Source of the DNA: a virus
Virus record (IMG/VR): IMGVR_UViG_3300027896_000106
Coordinates: 1-38,490 of that record
DNA length: 38,490 nucleotides
Reading direction: 5' to 3' (one strand)
The notes under the pieces are model-generated. The model worked only from the letters and a program-made list of their open reading frames with translations, ran no database searches and was not told where the DNA came from. The position numbers and the translations under genes were made by a program. Of this stretch, positions 7,648 to 15,270 are shown one piece after another (position 1 is the stretch's first letter; every line of letters begins with the position of its first letter).

Positions 7648-9306
7648 TTAAATTAATTTTGTAGGTATTGTATCTTTCATTTTTTCTTTCAACTCCTGCA
7701 TTGTGCAATTTATTAATTTACCGGTGTGCTTATTTCTAAGTGTTATTTTACCATCGCCGTGCACACAATTGATAGATTGACCTCTTGCAGCGGTACCTGT
7801 TGTGGTTGAGATACCAATTCTACACCCATTAGCTAATGACATGGACGTTTTACCATACTCCTTAACACCAGGCTTTAACCAATTTGGTAGTTCTTCATAT
7901 GCTAATCTAATACGTCTAAAAATTTCTATAGCTGTACCTTCTTTATTAGCAACAATTAATATAGATTGATCATTTTGGAAACATGCTATCCATAGAGCAT
8001 ATATTGTCATTAACGTCGTGTTTGAAGTACATATATTTGTTTCACCACAAAGAAAACAACCTTCTTTGCTATCAACAGTTATACATCTTACAGGTACTGA
8101 TTTTACTTTTTCTATATTTTTTATAAAAACGTTTTTTACGTGAATTGACGATGAAATGTGTTGTTTATTCTTTTTTCTCGGTAATTTAAAAACACTATAT
8201 GAAGTTGCAAACGATATTTTATATAATGGTAATCCTGGTTTACCTGTTGGAGATTTATTATGGTCAAATCTACTAACTACAGTTTTAATTCTTAAAGAAT
8301 GTAGTATTGTTTGCATTTGATCTATTAATACTTTATTGGTGTTGTAGAACGTATTCATTTTACCATCAGCACAACCGTCTGAGTCCATTAAACCTCTAAT
8401 AAGTTCAAGACGCTGTTCAACTGATGAGTTTATATAAATTTGAGGAATATGTTTATTTTTATATAGATTTAACTCTCTTAAATGAGTCATAAACTTTTTA
8501 TTGTTATATTTTGCTCTTGAAAAAGATACATTATAATGTCCATAATTAATTTCGGTTATTTTTATTTTTTCTGAATTAATATTAATACAATTAACGGTCT
8601 CATTAATATCCTGCTTACTAACAGCAATTGCCGGCGAATGTCTGCTACCATCGCCTAACCATAAACCTAGATGGTATGGATCTATTGGAAGAATTTGCTG
8701 ACTATATTGTATGGGCCCTGTATGAGGTATTGAATAATTTAATTGTGGGTGTTTTTTATGGACTGTAATTTTTTTTGCTAATTCAGCTGTTGTTCTCTTT
8801 GAAGGTAACCTTTTATGGCACCTGTCATAATGATCTTGCGTGTACCATAAGTGTTCTGCATCAGCTACAATTTCTTGACCATTATCAAAAGTTAATTTAT
8901 AACAATCTCTATTTTCTAAAATATCATGAGCATATACAACATTACAAGGTTTACCATCTATACCATATACTTTATCGCCTTGTTTTATATCTCCCATGGT
9001 AGTCCACCCTGAAGGTGTAGGTATTTTGGTGTCCAATGCCAAAGCTTTTCCTATCTGACGTGAGGCTAACAAAATAACAAACCTATTATCACGCATCTTG
9101 CGTAACACTCTCTTCTGGCATAAAAACAAATCTATCTTTTGTTTACCTTCATCTAATGATACAATAGTGAAGAAGTTTTCAGCAAAGTATAGCAGGTTTT
9201 GACTACATTTTTTGAGGTCGTGTATCTGTTCTGGCGTATATTCAAATTCTGACTCTATAGTTGGTAGGTTAGGGTTATTTAAATAGTTTTGTTTAATTTT
9301 GGGCAC
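7648..9306 (-). CDS. gp17: Terminase large subunit, N-terminal part, carrying a class 3 intein and split intein N-half
   Basis: 552 residues from a GTG start (no ATG available; start 24 nt from the divergent plus-strand ATG). Residues 1-87 are the terminase N terminus ending in Walker A ASRQIGK. Residues 88-429 are an intein. The ATPase continues at Thr430 (TTLMTIYALW...) through ANKEGTAIEIFRRIRLAYE to ARGQSIN at 507-513. Residues 514-552 are the N half of a split intein. In T4 the Walker A is SRQLGKTT, so the first intein splits the P-loop between Lys and Thr. The polypeptide lacks Walker B and the nuclease; both are supplied by 4827-6737 through trans-splicing. Together the four extein pieces (87+84+97+293) give about 561 residues, close to the 610 of T4 gp17. 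Confidence 0.93.
   Translation of the reverse strand: MPKIKQNYLNNPNLPTIESEFEYTPEQIHDLKKCSQNLLYFAENFFTIVSLDEGKQKIDLFLCQKRVLRKMRDNRFVILLASRQIGKALALDTKIPTPSGWTTMGDIKQGDKVYGIDGKPCNVVYAHDILENRDCYKLTFDNGQEIVADAEHLWYTQDHYDRCHKRLPSKRTTAELAKKITVHKKHPQLNYSIPHTGPIQYSQQILPIDPYHLGLWLGDGSRHSPAIAVSKQDINETVNCININSEKIKITEINYGHYNVSFSRAKYNNKKFMTHLRELNLYKNKHIPQIYINSSVEQRLELIRGLMDSDGCADGKMNTFYNTNKVLIDQMQTILHSLRIKTVVSRFDHNKSPTGKPGLPLYKISFATSYSVFKLPRKKNKQHISSSIHVKNVFIKNIEKVKSVPVRCITVDSKEGCFLCGETNICTSNTTLMTIYALWIACFQNDQSILIVANKEGTAIEIFRRIRLAYEELPNWLKPGVKEYGKTSMSLANGCRIGISTTTGTAARGQSINCVHGDGKITLRNKHTGKLINCTMQELKEKMKDTIPTKLI
7651..7767 (-). other. N-terminal half of an atypically split intein (IntN, 39 residues)
   Basis: The last 39 residues of the N-terminal terminase gene, from Cys514 (CVHGDGKITLRNKHTG...) to Ile552. 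It contains only block A, so the split lies between blocks A and B, unlike the usual site at the endonuclease position. The preceding residues ARGQSIN match the T4 gp17 VRGNSFA segment just before Walker B. Confidence 0.87.
8020..9045 (-). other. Class 3 intein with LAGLIDADG endonuclease in the Walker A loop
   Basis: 342 residues (88-429). It starts with Ala (ALALDTKIPTPSGW) instead of Cys/Ser. It carries the class 3 'WCT' triplet: Trp154 in block B (AEHLW), Cys408 in block F (VRCITVD) and Thr427 in block G (CTSN | T). Two LAGLIDADG-type motifs, GLWLGDG near 214-220 and ELIRGLMDSDG near 301-311, mark an intact homing endonuclease. The penultimate residue is Ser428 instead of the usual His. 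Confidence 0.88.
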
Positions 9307-9311
9307 GGCTA

Positions 9312-9319
9312 CATAAATA
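9312..9319 (+). promoter_or_regulatory. Late promoter-like box
   Basis: CATAAATA on the plus strand 11 nt before the ATG at 9331, in the 24-nt gap between divergent genes. Spacing is longer than at the other boxes. Confidence 0.4.
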
Positions 9320-9330
9320 TTTACATCATT

Positions 9331-10326
9331 ATGTCGAATTATCTATTAGAAATTTGGGATACATATTCCAAGAACGTAGTATTGGAAAAGAAAATAGCTC
9401 CTAAAGCTAAAACCCCTCCACTATCAAATGCAAAGTTTAGCACCAAACACGGTGGTAAGCCAATGCAATTAAATGATCCAAAAGCTGGTGACATTGGACG
9501 TTATGATCAAACGGGCCCAAACGGTGCTGGTGATTTCAAAGGTCCAGCATATAATATAGAAGTCGATGATCCAAGCACAATGAGTGCAAAAGCTAAGGCA
9601 GAACGTCCTTACGTTGATCGCTTAAATGTGGATCCTGCTGAAGTAGACGAAAATTTTGAACAAAATATGGAAAAATATAGAAAGACATCAATAAATAATA
9701 ATATGAAATCTACTTTTAATAAGTTATTTGAAGAGGTAATGAGTGAAGATGACAAGGATTTAGCCGCTCTTGGCGTTGACACCGAAGCATCAGCAGGTGG
9801 TGAAAGTGAAACAGAAGTCACAATCACCCTTGACAAAAATCTTGCAAAGAAACTTCATGATGCATTAATGGCAGTCCTCGGCCATGATGAAGAGCAAGAG
9901 CCAGCAGGTGAAATGGAAGATGAAACTGAAGATGAAGATGAGCAGAGTGAAGATGAAGCAGCTGAAGAAGATAGTGAAGATGAAGACGAGATGTCAATGA
10001 AGAAAGAAGCGTCAGGCGTTTCTTACGTAAATGATACAGGTTCAGTTGAAATGAAGGTTACAAAGCCAGAACCAGAAGGTGAAGAAGTTCCAGATAATGA
10101 CGGCTTACAGTTAGTGCATAAGGGTAAGTTCACAGTTGGTGATAAGACAAAGAAGTTAAATCACAACGGTGCAAAGAAAGCGGATCAGGTAAACCTTAAC
10201 ACAAAGCCAGAAGCTGAAGGTAAAGAAGTTCCAGATAGCGATGGTTTAAATCTTGTTAAGAAGAACATGAATGAACCAAAGAGTAAGATAAAGGGCCGTG
10301 GCCAAGAATTGTTTGGCATCGGTTAA
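9331..10326 (+). CDS. Acidic head-core/internal-protein-like structural protein
   Basis: 331 residues from ATG at 9331; an upstream in-frame ATG would overlap the terminase gene and the promoter box. The N terminus MSNYLLEIWDTYSKNVVLEK is an amphipathic helix followed by polar, Gly/Pro-rich sequence. Residues about 186-220 are almost entirely Glu/Asp. Two 19-residue repeats follow (244-262 and 291-309, core TKPExEGxEVPDxDGLxLV), then a basic tail ending GRGQELFGIG. Composition and location near terminase and neck genes suggest a prohead core/scaffold or packaged internal protein; several (L/V)xE sites could be prohead-protease targets. No family is recognised with certainty. A strong terminator follows. 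Confidence 0.6.
   Translation: MSNYLLEIWDTYSKNVVLEKKIAPKAKTPPLSNAKFSTKHGGKPMQLNDPKAGDIGRYDQTGPNGAGDFKGPAYNIEVDDPSTMSAKAKAERPYVDRLNVDPAEVDENFEQNMEKYRKTSINNNMKSTFNKLFEEVMSEDDKDLAALGVDTEASAGGESETEVTITLDKNLAKKLHDALMAVLGHDEEQEPAGEMEDETEDEDEQSEDEAAEEDSEDEDEMSMKKEASGVSYVNDTGSVEMKVTKPEPEGEEVPDNDGLQLVHKGKFTVGDKTKKLNHNGAKKADQVNLNTKPEAEGKEVPDSDGLNLVKKNMNEPKSKIKGRGQELFGIG
10060..10257 (+). repeat. Two imperfect 19-codon repeats in the acidic protein
   Basis: Residues 244-262 (10060-10116) and 291-309 (10201-10257) share the pattern TKPExEGxEVPDxDGLxLV, each followed by lysine-rich sequence. They look like a duplicated binding module. Confidence 0.7.
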
Positions 10327-10350
10327 TAGTTAAAAAAGTAGATTCAAATT

Positions 10351-10380
10351 AAAGCCGCTAGCAATAGCGGCTTTCTTTTT
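10351..10380 (+). terminator. Rho-independent terminator
   Basis: A 10-bp stem AAAGCCGCTA / TAGCGGCTTT with loop GCAA, followed by CTTTTT, 24 nt after the stop of the acidic protein. Confidence 0.9.
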
Positions 10381-10381
10381 G

Positions 10382-10389
10382 CTTAAATA
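10382..10389 (+). promoter_or_regulatory. Late promoter-like box
   Basis: CTTAAATA directly behind the terminator and 5 nt before the GTG at 10395. It would restart transcription for the next two genes, and its position supports the GTG start. Confidence 0.5.
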
Positions 10390-10394
10390 TAAAC

Positions 10395-10727
10395 GTGGAC
10401 CCATTTAAAAGCTTTTTCAATTTAGACGCAAACAAAGTAAAGAAGAGACATCAAAAGCCTATACTTGGTGGTGGTCTTTCTAATAAACATTCAAATGTTG
10501 TAGCAGCTAGGTATAAGGCCGATAATAGTAAGAATCATAAAATTGAGCTCTTAAAAAAGAAGCCAGGTAAGTTTCATTGCGATCAAAAAGATTTAGATTA
10601 TATCCGTCAAACGTTCTTGCATGGGGTATTACCTGGTCATCATGAAATGAAAGTACTAGGCGGTAAAATGGGTATAAAAATGTATTTTGATAGGCACCAT
10701 GGTAAGTGGGTAATAGAAAAAAACTAA
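10395..10727 (+). CDS. Small basic protein upstream of the neck gene, unknown
   Basis: 110 residues from GTG (MDPFKSFFNL). It is rich in Lys, Arg and His, with KKRHQKP, KKKPGKFH and a C-terminal 'MKVLGGKMGIKMYFDRHHGKWVIEK' that looks like a beta hairpin. No cysteine pair or membrane segment is evident (single Cys). I do not recognise it. It lies one nt before the neck gene, so a head-completion or DNA-contacting virion role is plausible. Confidence 0.6.
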   Translation: MDPFKSFFNLDANKVKKRHQKPILGGGLSNKHSNVVAARYKADNSKNHKIELLKKKPGKFHCDQKDLDYIRQTFLHGVLPGHHEMKVLGGKMGIKMYFDRHHGKWVIEKN

Positions 10728-10728
10728 T

Positions 10729-11637
10729 ATGCTTTGTCCTCAAGTAACACCAACCAATAATTGCTTTCCAGGTATTGTAGATACTGACGGTTCTTGCTTT
10801 AGATACGTTGATAAGAACTTTACTGGTAATGAACAATATCTATTCAGTAACTATTATAGGGAACAAATTGCTCAATACGGAACAACTATCACGTATTACG
10901 TTAATGGTTACAATACTTTAAGTGCAGATAACTTCTACGGTGAAGACCCAACAAGAACGTTCTTACCTGGTATTCAAGTTAATGCTGTTGTTGAGCTTGC
11001 TGAAAATGCTAATATGTTAACTAAGTTTGGGTTCCAAGCAGATGATACAATTACAATACATTTACATATTTCCGGGTTCCAAACAGCATTTTATGAGCTT
11101 GGATTGCAATTCTTATCACCGACACAGGAACTTTCAGCTGGTGTCCCTGATAACTTAGATGCTCAAGATTGTTTAGATTTCGTTACTACGACTGCTAATG
11201 TTTGGCAAACACAATTTATGAATGCAAATCAAGTACAGCCAAAGTCTGGTGACGTATTTGCATTGACTGAATATGGTGAAGGTCGTGTTGGTAATAGAGG
11301 TGCAAAGTACTTCGAAGTAACTGAGATACTTGATGAAGATATAGCAACTACTAACCAATTAGGTGGCCACTATACATGGGTTATAAAAGGTAAGAGATAC
11401 GAGTACAGTTTCGAGCCAGGTTTAATGCCAGAGAAAGGCGATCAACAGGTTTACGACAATTCATCCAATGGTATATTGTCTGGTGGTAGTCAAGCACCGT
11501 CAGAACCAAAGCTATACGCTGAACAAAATCCAGATCCAGGCACCGTACCTGCACAGATATCTATTAACGATGTAAGTGCAGCTACAATATTCAATATGCC
11601 AGCAAACGACAATACTGACGTTTACGGTGGTTATTAA
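10729..11637 (+). CDS. gp14: Neck protein, gp14-like
   Basis: 302 residues (T4 gp14 is 256). The first half resembles T4 gp14: a Tyr-rich YGTTITYYVNGYNT strand, then FYGEDPTRTF (T4 has FGEDSLSHF), a hydrophobic 'INAVVELAEN' type strand, 'LTKFGFQADDTITIHLHI' (T4 RFGLTIKDQLTLTV). The second half contains 'SGDVFALTEYGEGRVGNRGAKYFEVTEI' and ends in a polar tail. gp14 joins gp13 and gp15 in connecting the filled head to the tail. The stop overlaps the stop of the convergent gene within TTAA. Confidence 0.72.
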   Translation: MLCPQVTPTNNCFPGIVDTDGSCFRYVDKNFTGNEQYLFSNYYREQIAQYGTTITYYVNGYNTLSADNFYGEDPTRTFLPGIQVNAVVELAENANMLTKFGFQADDTITIHLHISGFQTAFYELGLQFLSPTQELSAGVPDNLDAQDCLDFVTTTANVWQTQFMNANQVQPKSGDVFALTEYGEGRVGNRGAKYFEVTEILDEDIATTNQLGGHYTWVIKGKRYEYSFEPGLMPEKGDQQVYDNSSNGILSGGSQAPSEPKLYAEQNPDPGTVPAQISINDVSAATIFNMPANDNTDVYGGY

Positions 11638-11969
11638 AATTCTGAACTATTAAGAGTATCAACACCTGTCTTGTTAAGAGATACAATCTGGTATCGCATA
11701 TCTTTTTCTCTTTCCTTAATGTATTTCTGGAAAGCTAGCGGTTTAATCCACATTGAACTCTTATCTGGATCTATACCAAGTTGTTCTGCTTTATCACAAG
11801 CAATGTTGACAGCTTCATACAAACATGCAAACCTTGCTAGAAAGTCAACAGCAGTATAGTCATACTCTATATTGTTAATATCTGGTACTTGCCCAGTTTG
11901 TACTTCGTTTTCTTTTTCTACTTCTTGGGTTGTCTCGTCAATAACCTCATCATTATCATTAATTTCCAT
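11634..11969 (-). CDS. Unknown small protein with acidic N terminus
   Basis: 111 residues from ATG. Residues 1-30 are highly acidic and likely disordered; residues 40-111 are predicted helical with YDYTAVDFLARFACLYEAVNIACDKAEQLG and 'IKPLAFQKYIKEREKDMRYQI'. No family recognised. It overlaps the upstream gene by 11 nt and belongs to a four-gene overlapping run from 13137, which implies one transcript and coupled translation. Confidence 0.65.
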   Translation of the reverse strand: MEINDNDEVIDETTQEVEKENEVQTGQVPDINNIEYDYTAVDFLARFACLYEAVNIACDKAEQLGIDPDKSSMWIKPLAFQKYIKEREKDMRYQIVSLNKTGVDTLNSSEF

Positions 11970-12363
11970 GCAATGATTGTAAGAGTTTTCCTATTAAAAG
12001 TAGTTTAAGCTCTTTATCATTGTATGGGTAGTTATTAACAACACCAAATGTACTAAAAACTAAATCTTTCACAGCCTTTTTATTCTGCATATATATCATT
12101 TCTTCGTTTTTAGTAGCAGAAGCTGGCTTTGGTGCATTATCAATGACGTTAACTATTGTTTCCAAACACATTTTCATAGTGTTTGATTTACTAAATTTTT
12201 CCATACTTGAACCTTGTTTTATTTTACTAACATCCTCACCATTAAGTTCAAAGTATTTGATCACTTCAGATAAGATAGTTTCAATATTCTTTTCAGCCGG
12301 TGTAAAAACCTTTTCAAAAGATGTTGGTGATATTACTTTAGTTTTTCTTTCAAGCTCTGTCAT
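11959..12363 (-). CDS. Unknown helical protein
   Basis: 134 residues from ATG. Mostly charged helices (FTPAEKNIETILSEVIKYFEL), a middle 'SKSNTMKMCLETIVNVI', and a C terminus 'NDKELKLLLIGKLLQSLHGN'. No enzymatic motif, signal or membrane segment seen. It overlaps the upstream membrane-protein gene by 14 nt and the downstream gene by 11 nt. Function unknown. Confidence 0.62.
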   Translation of the reverse strand: MTELERKTKVISPTSFEKVFTPAEKNIETILSEVIKYFELNGEDVSKIKQGSSMEKFSKSNTMKMCLETIVNVIDNAPKPASATKNEEMIYMQNKKAVKDLVFSTFGVVNNYPYNDKELKLLLIGKLLQSLHGN

Positions 12364-12733
12364 TGAAATAAATTGGTTCTGTCATTAAAACTGACTTTAC
12401 ATCCACTGCAGCTTTAATGCTTTTATTGCATTTGTTGCATACATATGTAACGTCTTTGTCAAAACGCATTTCAACCTCTTGTTTTGTTTTTTCAGCGCAA
12501 GGACATTCAATTAAAGCAATCTGTTTACTCTGAATAGCATACTCTTGCAAACGTAATGATTGTGCTTTTTCAATTAACTTATTTTCATACACTGAGTTAA
12601 TGAAGTAAAACAATAATACTTGTAAAATAAATGCTAGAAAAAACACTAACCAAAAATGCGCACCAAAGATTAGGCCAAATAAAATGCTAACAAGTGTGGT
12701 TAACCCAAATGAAATTAAAACTCTTTGAATCAT
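12350..12733 (-). CDS. Two-span membrane protein with a Cys-rich (zinc-ribbon-like) tail
   Basis: 127 residues. Two hydrophobic spans at about 4-22 and 26-47 are followed by a charged helix and a cytosolic-type domain holding CPC (near 77-79) and CNKC (near 98-101), a spacing that could bind zinc. It starts in an ATGA overlap with the stop of the preceding gene. Small phage membrane proteins of this type may act on the host envelope, but nothing specific can be assigned. Confidence 0.65.
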   Translation of the reverse strand: MIQRVLISFGLTTLVSILFGLIFGAHFWLVFFLAFILQVLLFYFINSVYENKLIEKAQSLRLQEYAIQSKQIALIECPCAEKTKQEVEMRFDKDVTYVCNKCNKSIKAAVDVKSVLMTEPIYFNDRA

Positions 12734-13137
12734 TCACCAATTTTATCTATTTCTCTACTGATATCAACTATTGCTTTGTCTATAAGTTCTAGTCTTCTAC
12801 TAGCATATGCAATATTATGTAAGTAAGCCTTACGTCTTTCCGGATTTTCTATGATTGATTGAATGTTATTACCAGCATTTTGAAGGATAAGTCTTAAATT
12901 TGATGATGCAACAAACATGGTTGATATAACATCATCAGCCATGTGTAGTGGATATGGCTTTAATTGTGGTGCAGACGTTTCTGCGTCTTTCTTTTTATTG
13001 TTTTTTAGAAGCTCTCCTACAGTGCTAGGTGTTGGGTTCTGCTGATTATCCTGTTTACTATCCTGTCTAGCAGTGTTACCATAAGCTTGTCTGTTACTAT
13101 TTGGGTTTATGGCATCTTCTAAAATAGGCTTTTTCAT
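12730..13137 (-). CDS. Unknown protein, disordered N terminus and helical C terminus
   Basis: 135 residues. Residues 1-60 are polar and Gln/Asn/Lys-rich (NSNRQAYGNTARQDSKQDNQ); residues 65-135 form helices with 'DVISTMFVASSNLRLILQNAGNNIQSI' and 'RRLELIDKAIVDISREIDKIGE'. First gene of the minus-strand run that ends at 11634; a CTTAAATA box sits 6 nt before its ATG, which suggests late expression. No family recognised. Confidence 0.62.
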   Translation of the reverse strand: MKKPILEDAINPNSNRQAYGNTARQDSKQDNQQNPTPSTVGELLKNNKKKDAETSAPQLKPYPLHMADDVISTMFVASSNLRLILQNAGNNIQSIIENPERRKAYLHNIAYASRRLELIDKAIVDISREIDKIGE

Positions 13138-13143
13138 ATTAAA

Positions 13144-13151
13144 TATTTAAG
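13144..13151 (-). promoter_or_regulatory. Late promoter-like box (minus)
   Basis: CTTAAATA on the minus strand, 6 nt before the ATG at 13137, back to back with a plus-strand box 7 nt away. Confidence 0.45.
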
Positions 13152-13158
13152 AGATTCT

Positions 13159-13166
13159 TATAAATA
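13159..13166 (+). promoter_or_regulatory. Late promoter TATAAATA (plus)
   Basis: Exact TATAAATA, 6-nt spacer ATACAT, then ATG at 13173. Confidence 0.7.
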
Positions 13167-13172
13167 ATACAT

Positions 13173-13598
13173 ATGAGCAATTACGTCAATAGATTTAAAC
13201 GCGTCCTTGTTGAAGCTGACGATCCAGATGTCTCGGACAAAAAAGCAATGCAAGCAACGTTAGACCAAGGTACGGAAACAACAGATTTTGATGTCAAAGA
13301 CGTCCCCCCTGCAGATGCTCAAGCAGCACCAACAATGAGTGCAATTCAAAAGCAGATGTATGACCAGTTAAAGCAATGGATTGATAAGATTGATGAATTT
13401 AAGAACTACTTAAACGCGCCTGATGCTGAAAGTGTTGTTAGTAAGTTAAATGCTGCAGAAGCAGACACATTATTTGACAAAATTAGCACATCTGAAACAA
13501 AGAAAATTGCTCGTGTTGCAGCTGAATTGGGTTCATTCAGTGAAGACTTGAAGGGTTACTTAGCAACAGCTAATGATCCAAAGTATAGATATGTTTAA
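13173..13598 (+). CDS. Putative capsid-targeted internal protein
   Basis: 141 residues. The N terminus MSNYVNRFKRVLVE followed by AD has the shape of the T4 capsid-targeting sequence (short amphipathic helix ending in a hydrophobic-x-Glu, then a small residue), the site cut by the T4 prohead protease. The rest is acidic, then helical ('SAIQKQMYDQLKQWIDKIDEFKNYL', 'AAEADTLFDKISTSETKKIARVAAELGSF'). A perfect late box precedes it. Its stop shares TTAA with the convergent primase gene. A packaged head protein is the inferred role. Confidence 0.62.
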   Translation: MSNYVNRFKRVLVEADDPDVSDKKAMQATLDQGTETTDFDVKDVPPADAQAAPTMSAIQKQMYDQLKQWIDKIDEFKNYLNAPDAESVVSKLNAAEADTLFDKISTSETKKIARVAAELGSFSEDLKGYLATANDPKYRYV

Positions 13599-14635
13599 TT
13601 AGCTCGTTTGTTCTTAATAGTAGTAAGTAATATCTTAGCTTTTAACCCCGAATATGTGTGATTTGCCACCATTTCGGGGTTTATACTGTCTCTACCAAAC
13701 TTAACACACAGTTCGTTAAAGTCTTTATACTTTTTAAGACCGTCTGGCCATATGAAAATATGTTCATCTTTATCTGCAAGTAAAATGCTCTTTTTTAATG
13801 ATGCATTATCGTTCCATTGATTGTCTAAACACCATACTTTCTTAAAGCTTGATAACTTATTAATTTGTGATTGCTGTTGTTCAGTAAATGTTCGTTCACT
13901 ATTTTCTGCTATACCACACACAGCTAGCCCGTTTCTTATGAAGTAAGAGTCAATTGGCCCTTCAAATATGTAGATACATTCCATCGAACTATCGATATTA
14001 TGAACACCATATAAACTTCTTTCAGTTTTAACTTTGCTCAAGTACTTCGGTTTTAACTTTTCATCTCTCTGCAATAAAGTACGTGTTTGGTAAAAGATAA
14101 TATCACCATTTTCATTATAAAAGGGAAGTATCAATCTATTTTTATGTACAATATCGGTTAAGGATATATAAAACGTTTTTGGTCTGTTAACTGCAGTGTT
14201 TAATCTTCTTTTATGAATTATATCTAAACATATCTTAACAACTTCATTATCTTTATGGAACTCTAACTGATTCTTATCGGAAAGATTAATACAATCGTCC
14301 GGAAGCGATTTATTGATTACCTTTTCCTGTGTTTTTTCCTGTATAGCTGGAACATCAGTTACTTCATACTTTTTTACTTCGTTAATTACCTCATTAAATG
14401 GTTTACCTGTAGCATCTAAAATAAAATTGAATACTTTCTTACTATATCCGCAGTTATGACAATAGCATAACTCTTTTTCAGGTATATAAAAGAATCTCTT
14501 CTTTCTACCAAAGCTTTTACCTTCTTTGCAAAAAGGACAACTACCGTTATAGGTGTTTGTGTACTTATTATGGGTTGGGTAGCTTACGCAACGGTAAAAT
14601 GTCTCAATAACATATTGTTGCGGAATAGGTATCAC
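13595..14635 (-). CDS. gp61: DNA primase, gp61-like
   Basis: 346 residues (T4 gp61 is 342), GTG start. A zinc-binding domain has Cys33-x2-Cys36 and Cys59-x2-Cys62 (CPFC ... CHNC). A TOPRIM-type core follows, with YIFEGPIDSYF (Glu225, Asp228), VWCLDNQ (Asp271) and KYKDFNEL near 303-309. It makes RNA primers for lagging-strand synthesis and works with the hexameric helicase gp41, also in the window. The start is uncertain: upstream of the GTG no good Shine-Dalgarno sequence is visible. Confidence 0.9.
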   Translation of the reverse strand: MIPIPQQYVIETFYRCVSYPTHNKYTNTYNGSCPFCKEGKSFGRKKRFFYIPEKELCYCHNCGYSKKVFNFILDATGKPFNEVINEVKKYEVTDVPAIQEKTQEKVINKSLPDDCINLSDKNQLEFHKDNEVVKICLDIIHKRRLNTAVNRPKTFYISLTDIVHKNRLILPFYNENGDIIFYQTRTLLQRDEKLKPKYLSKVKTERSLYGVHNIDSSMECIYIFEGPIDSYFIRNGLAVCGIAENSERTFTEQQQSQINKLSSFKKVWCLDNQWNDNASLKKSILLADKDEHIFIWPDGLKKYKDFNELCVKFGRDSINPEMVANHTYSGLKAKILLTTIKNKRAN

Positions 14636-14665
14636 ACTCTTATTGTGTGGTAATTCCTATAAAAA

Positions 14666-14905
14666 TCAAGTTCTGTATGAAACGCTTTGAATAGAATTGG
14701 TTAAGCTAGTCTTGTAATCTTGAATAAGCTCGCCCGTCTTAGCATCTTTAATACTGACCATACCCTTTTTAATTAAATTACCTGTGACTGGATCATTGTA
14801 ACTAACTGCTTCATATGTTTTACCATCTGATGTATATTTGGTAATTTGAGGCATAACTGTTTCACCGGTATATGGTGATCTAATCTTTGTTGGTTCTAAA
14901 AACAT
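14666..14905 (-). CDS. Unknown 79-residue protein
   Basis: Begins MFLEPTKIRSPYTGETVMP. Predicted beta-rich with two related hairpins ('TYEAVSYNDPVTGNLIKKG' and 'SIKDAKTGELIQDYKTS'). The 'SPYTGE' opening resembles short phage proteins that have an N-terminal Cys/Ser-Pro-Tyr-Thr-Gly motif, but no function is known to me. It has its own CTTAAATA box 6 nt upstream. Confidence 0.6.
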   Translation of the reverse strand: MFLEPTKIRSPYTGETVMPQITKYTSDGKTYEAVSYNDPVTGNLIKKGMVSIKDAKTGELIQDYKTSLTNSIQSVSYRT

Positions 14906-14911
14906 ATATAA

Positions 14912-14919
14912 TATTTAAG
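14912..14919 (-). promoter_or_regulatory. Late promoter-like box
   Basis: CTTAAATA on the minus strand with 6 nt to the ATG at 14905. Confidence 0.45.
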
Positions 14920-15234
14920 CTATTTAATTTTAGTATTTGAGTTAGATTCGTTGTATTTAAACTGGGCGAAACAAACATCATACACATCTTTTGGTAGTTT
15001 CTTAACAAACTCAGCAATTTTATGGTTTATAGCAAAGTCAAACTTATCAATTGGTATTGTTCTATTAATGTTCTTAGGAATAGATAAAAATTGGTAATCG
15101 TCACCTATGGTTTTGCAGTAAACAAGCATTTCACCAACATAAGTCCCAGTACCTATAGCATAAACTTCAAACGCTTTCGGAACCCTTTTGGATTTTCTCT
15201 TTAACAACTTGTTAACTAACTCAAATTTTACCAT
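14920..15234 (-). CDS. Unknown small protein
   Basis: 104 residues from ATG. The first 20 residues are basic (KLLKRKSKRVPKAF), then 'EVYAIGTGTYVGEMLVYCKTIGDDYQFLSIP' suggests a small beta domain, then helices. No family recognised. It lies in the minus-strand run between clamp and primase genes, a replication neighbourhood. Confidence 0.6.
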   Translation of the reverse strand: MVKFELVNKLLKRKSKRVPKAFEVYAIGTGTYVGEMLVYCKTIGDDYQFLSIPKNINRTIPIDKFDFAINHKIAEFVKKLPKDVYDVCFAQFKYNESNSNTKIK

Positions 15235-15270
15235 TGTTACCGTAAAGAACTTTTTGGGATCCCAACTATC

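Noticed and set aside
4827-9306. Terminase as a frameshifted pseudogene
   Set aside because: The break falls exactly between intein blocks A and B with the flanking exteins intact and an endonuclease gene between, which fits a split intein better than decay.
10507-10836. 109-residue open frame on the minus strand
   Set aside because: Antisense to the small basic protein and neck gene, which have coherent sequence, promoter and spacing.
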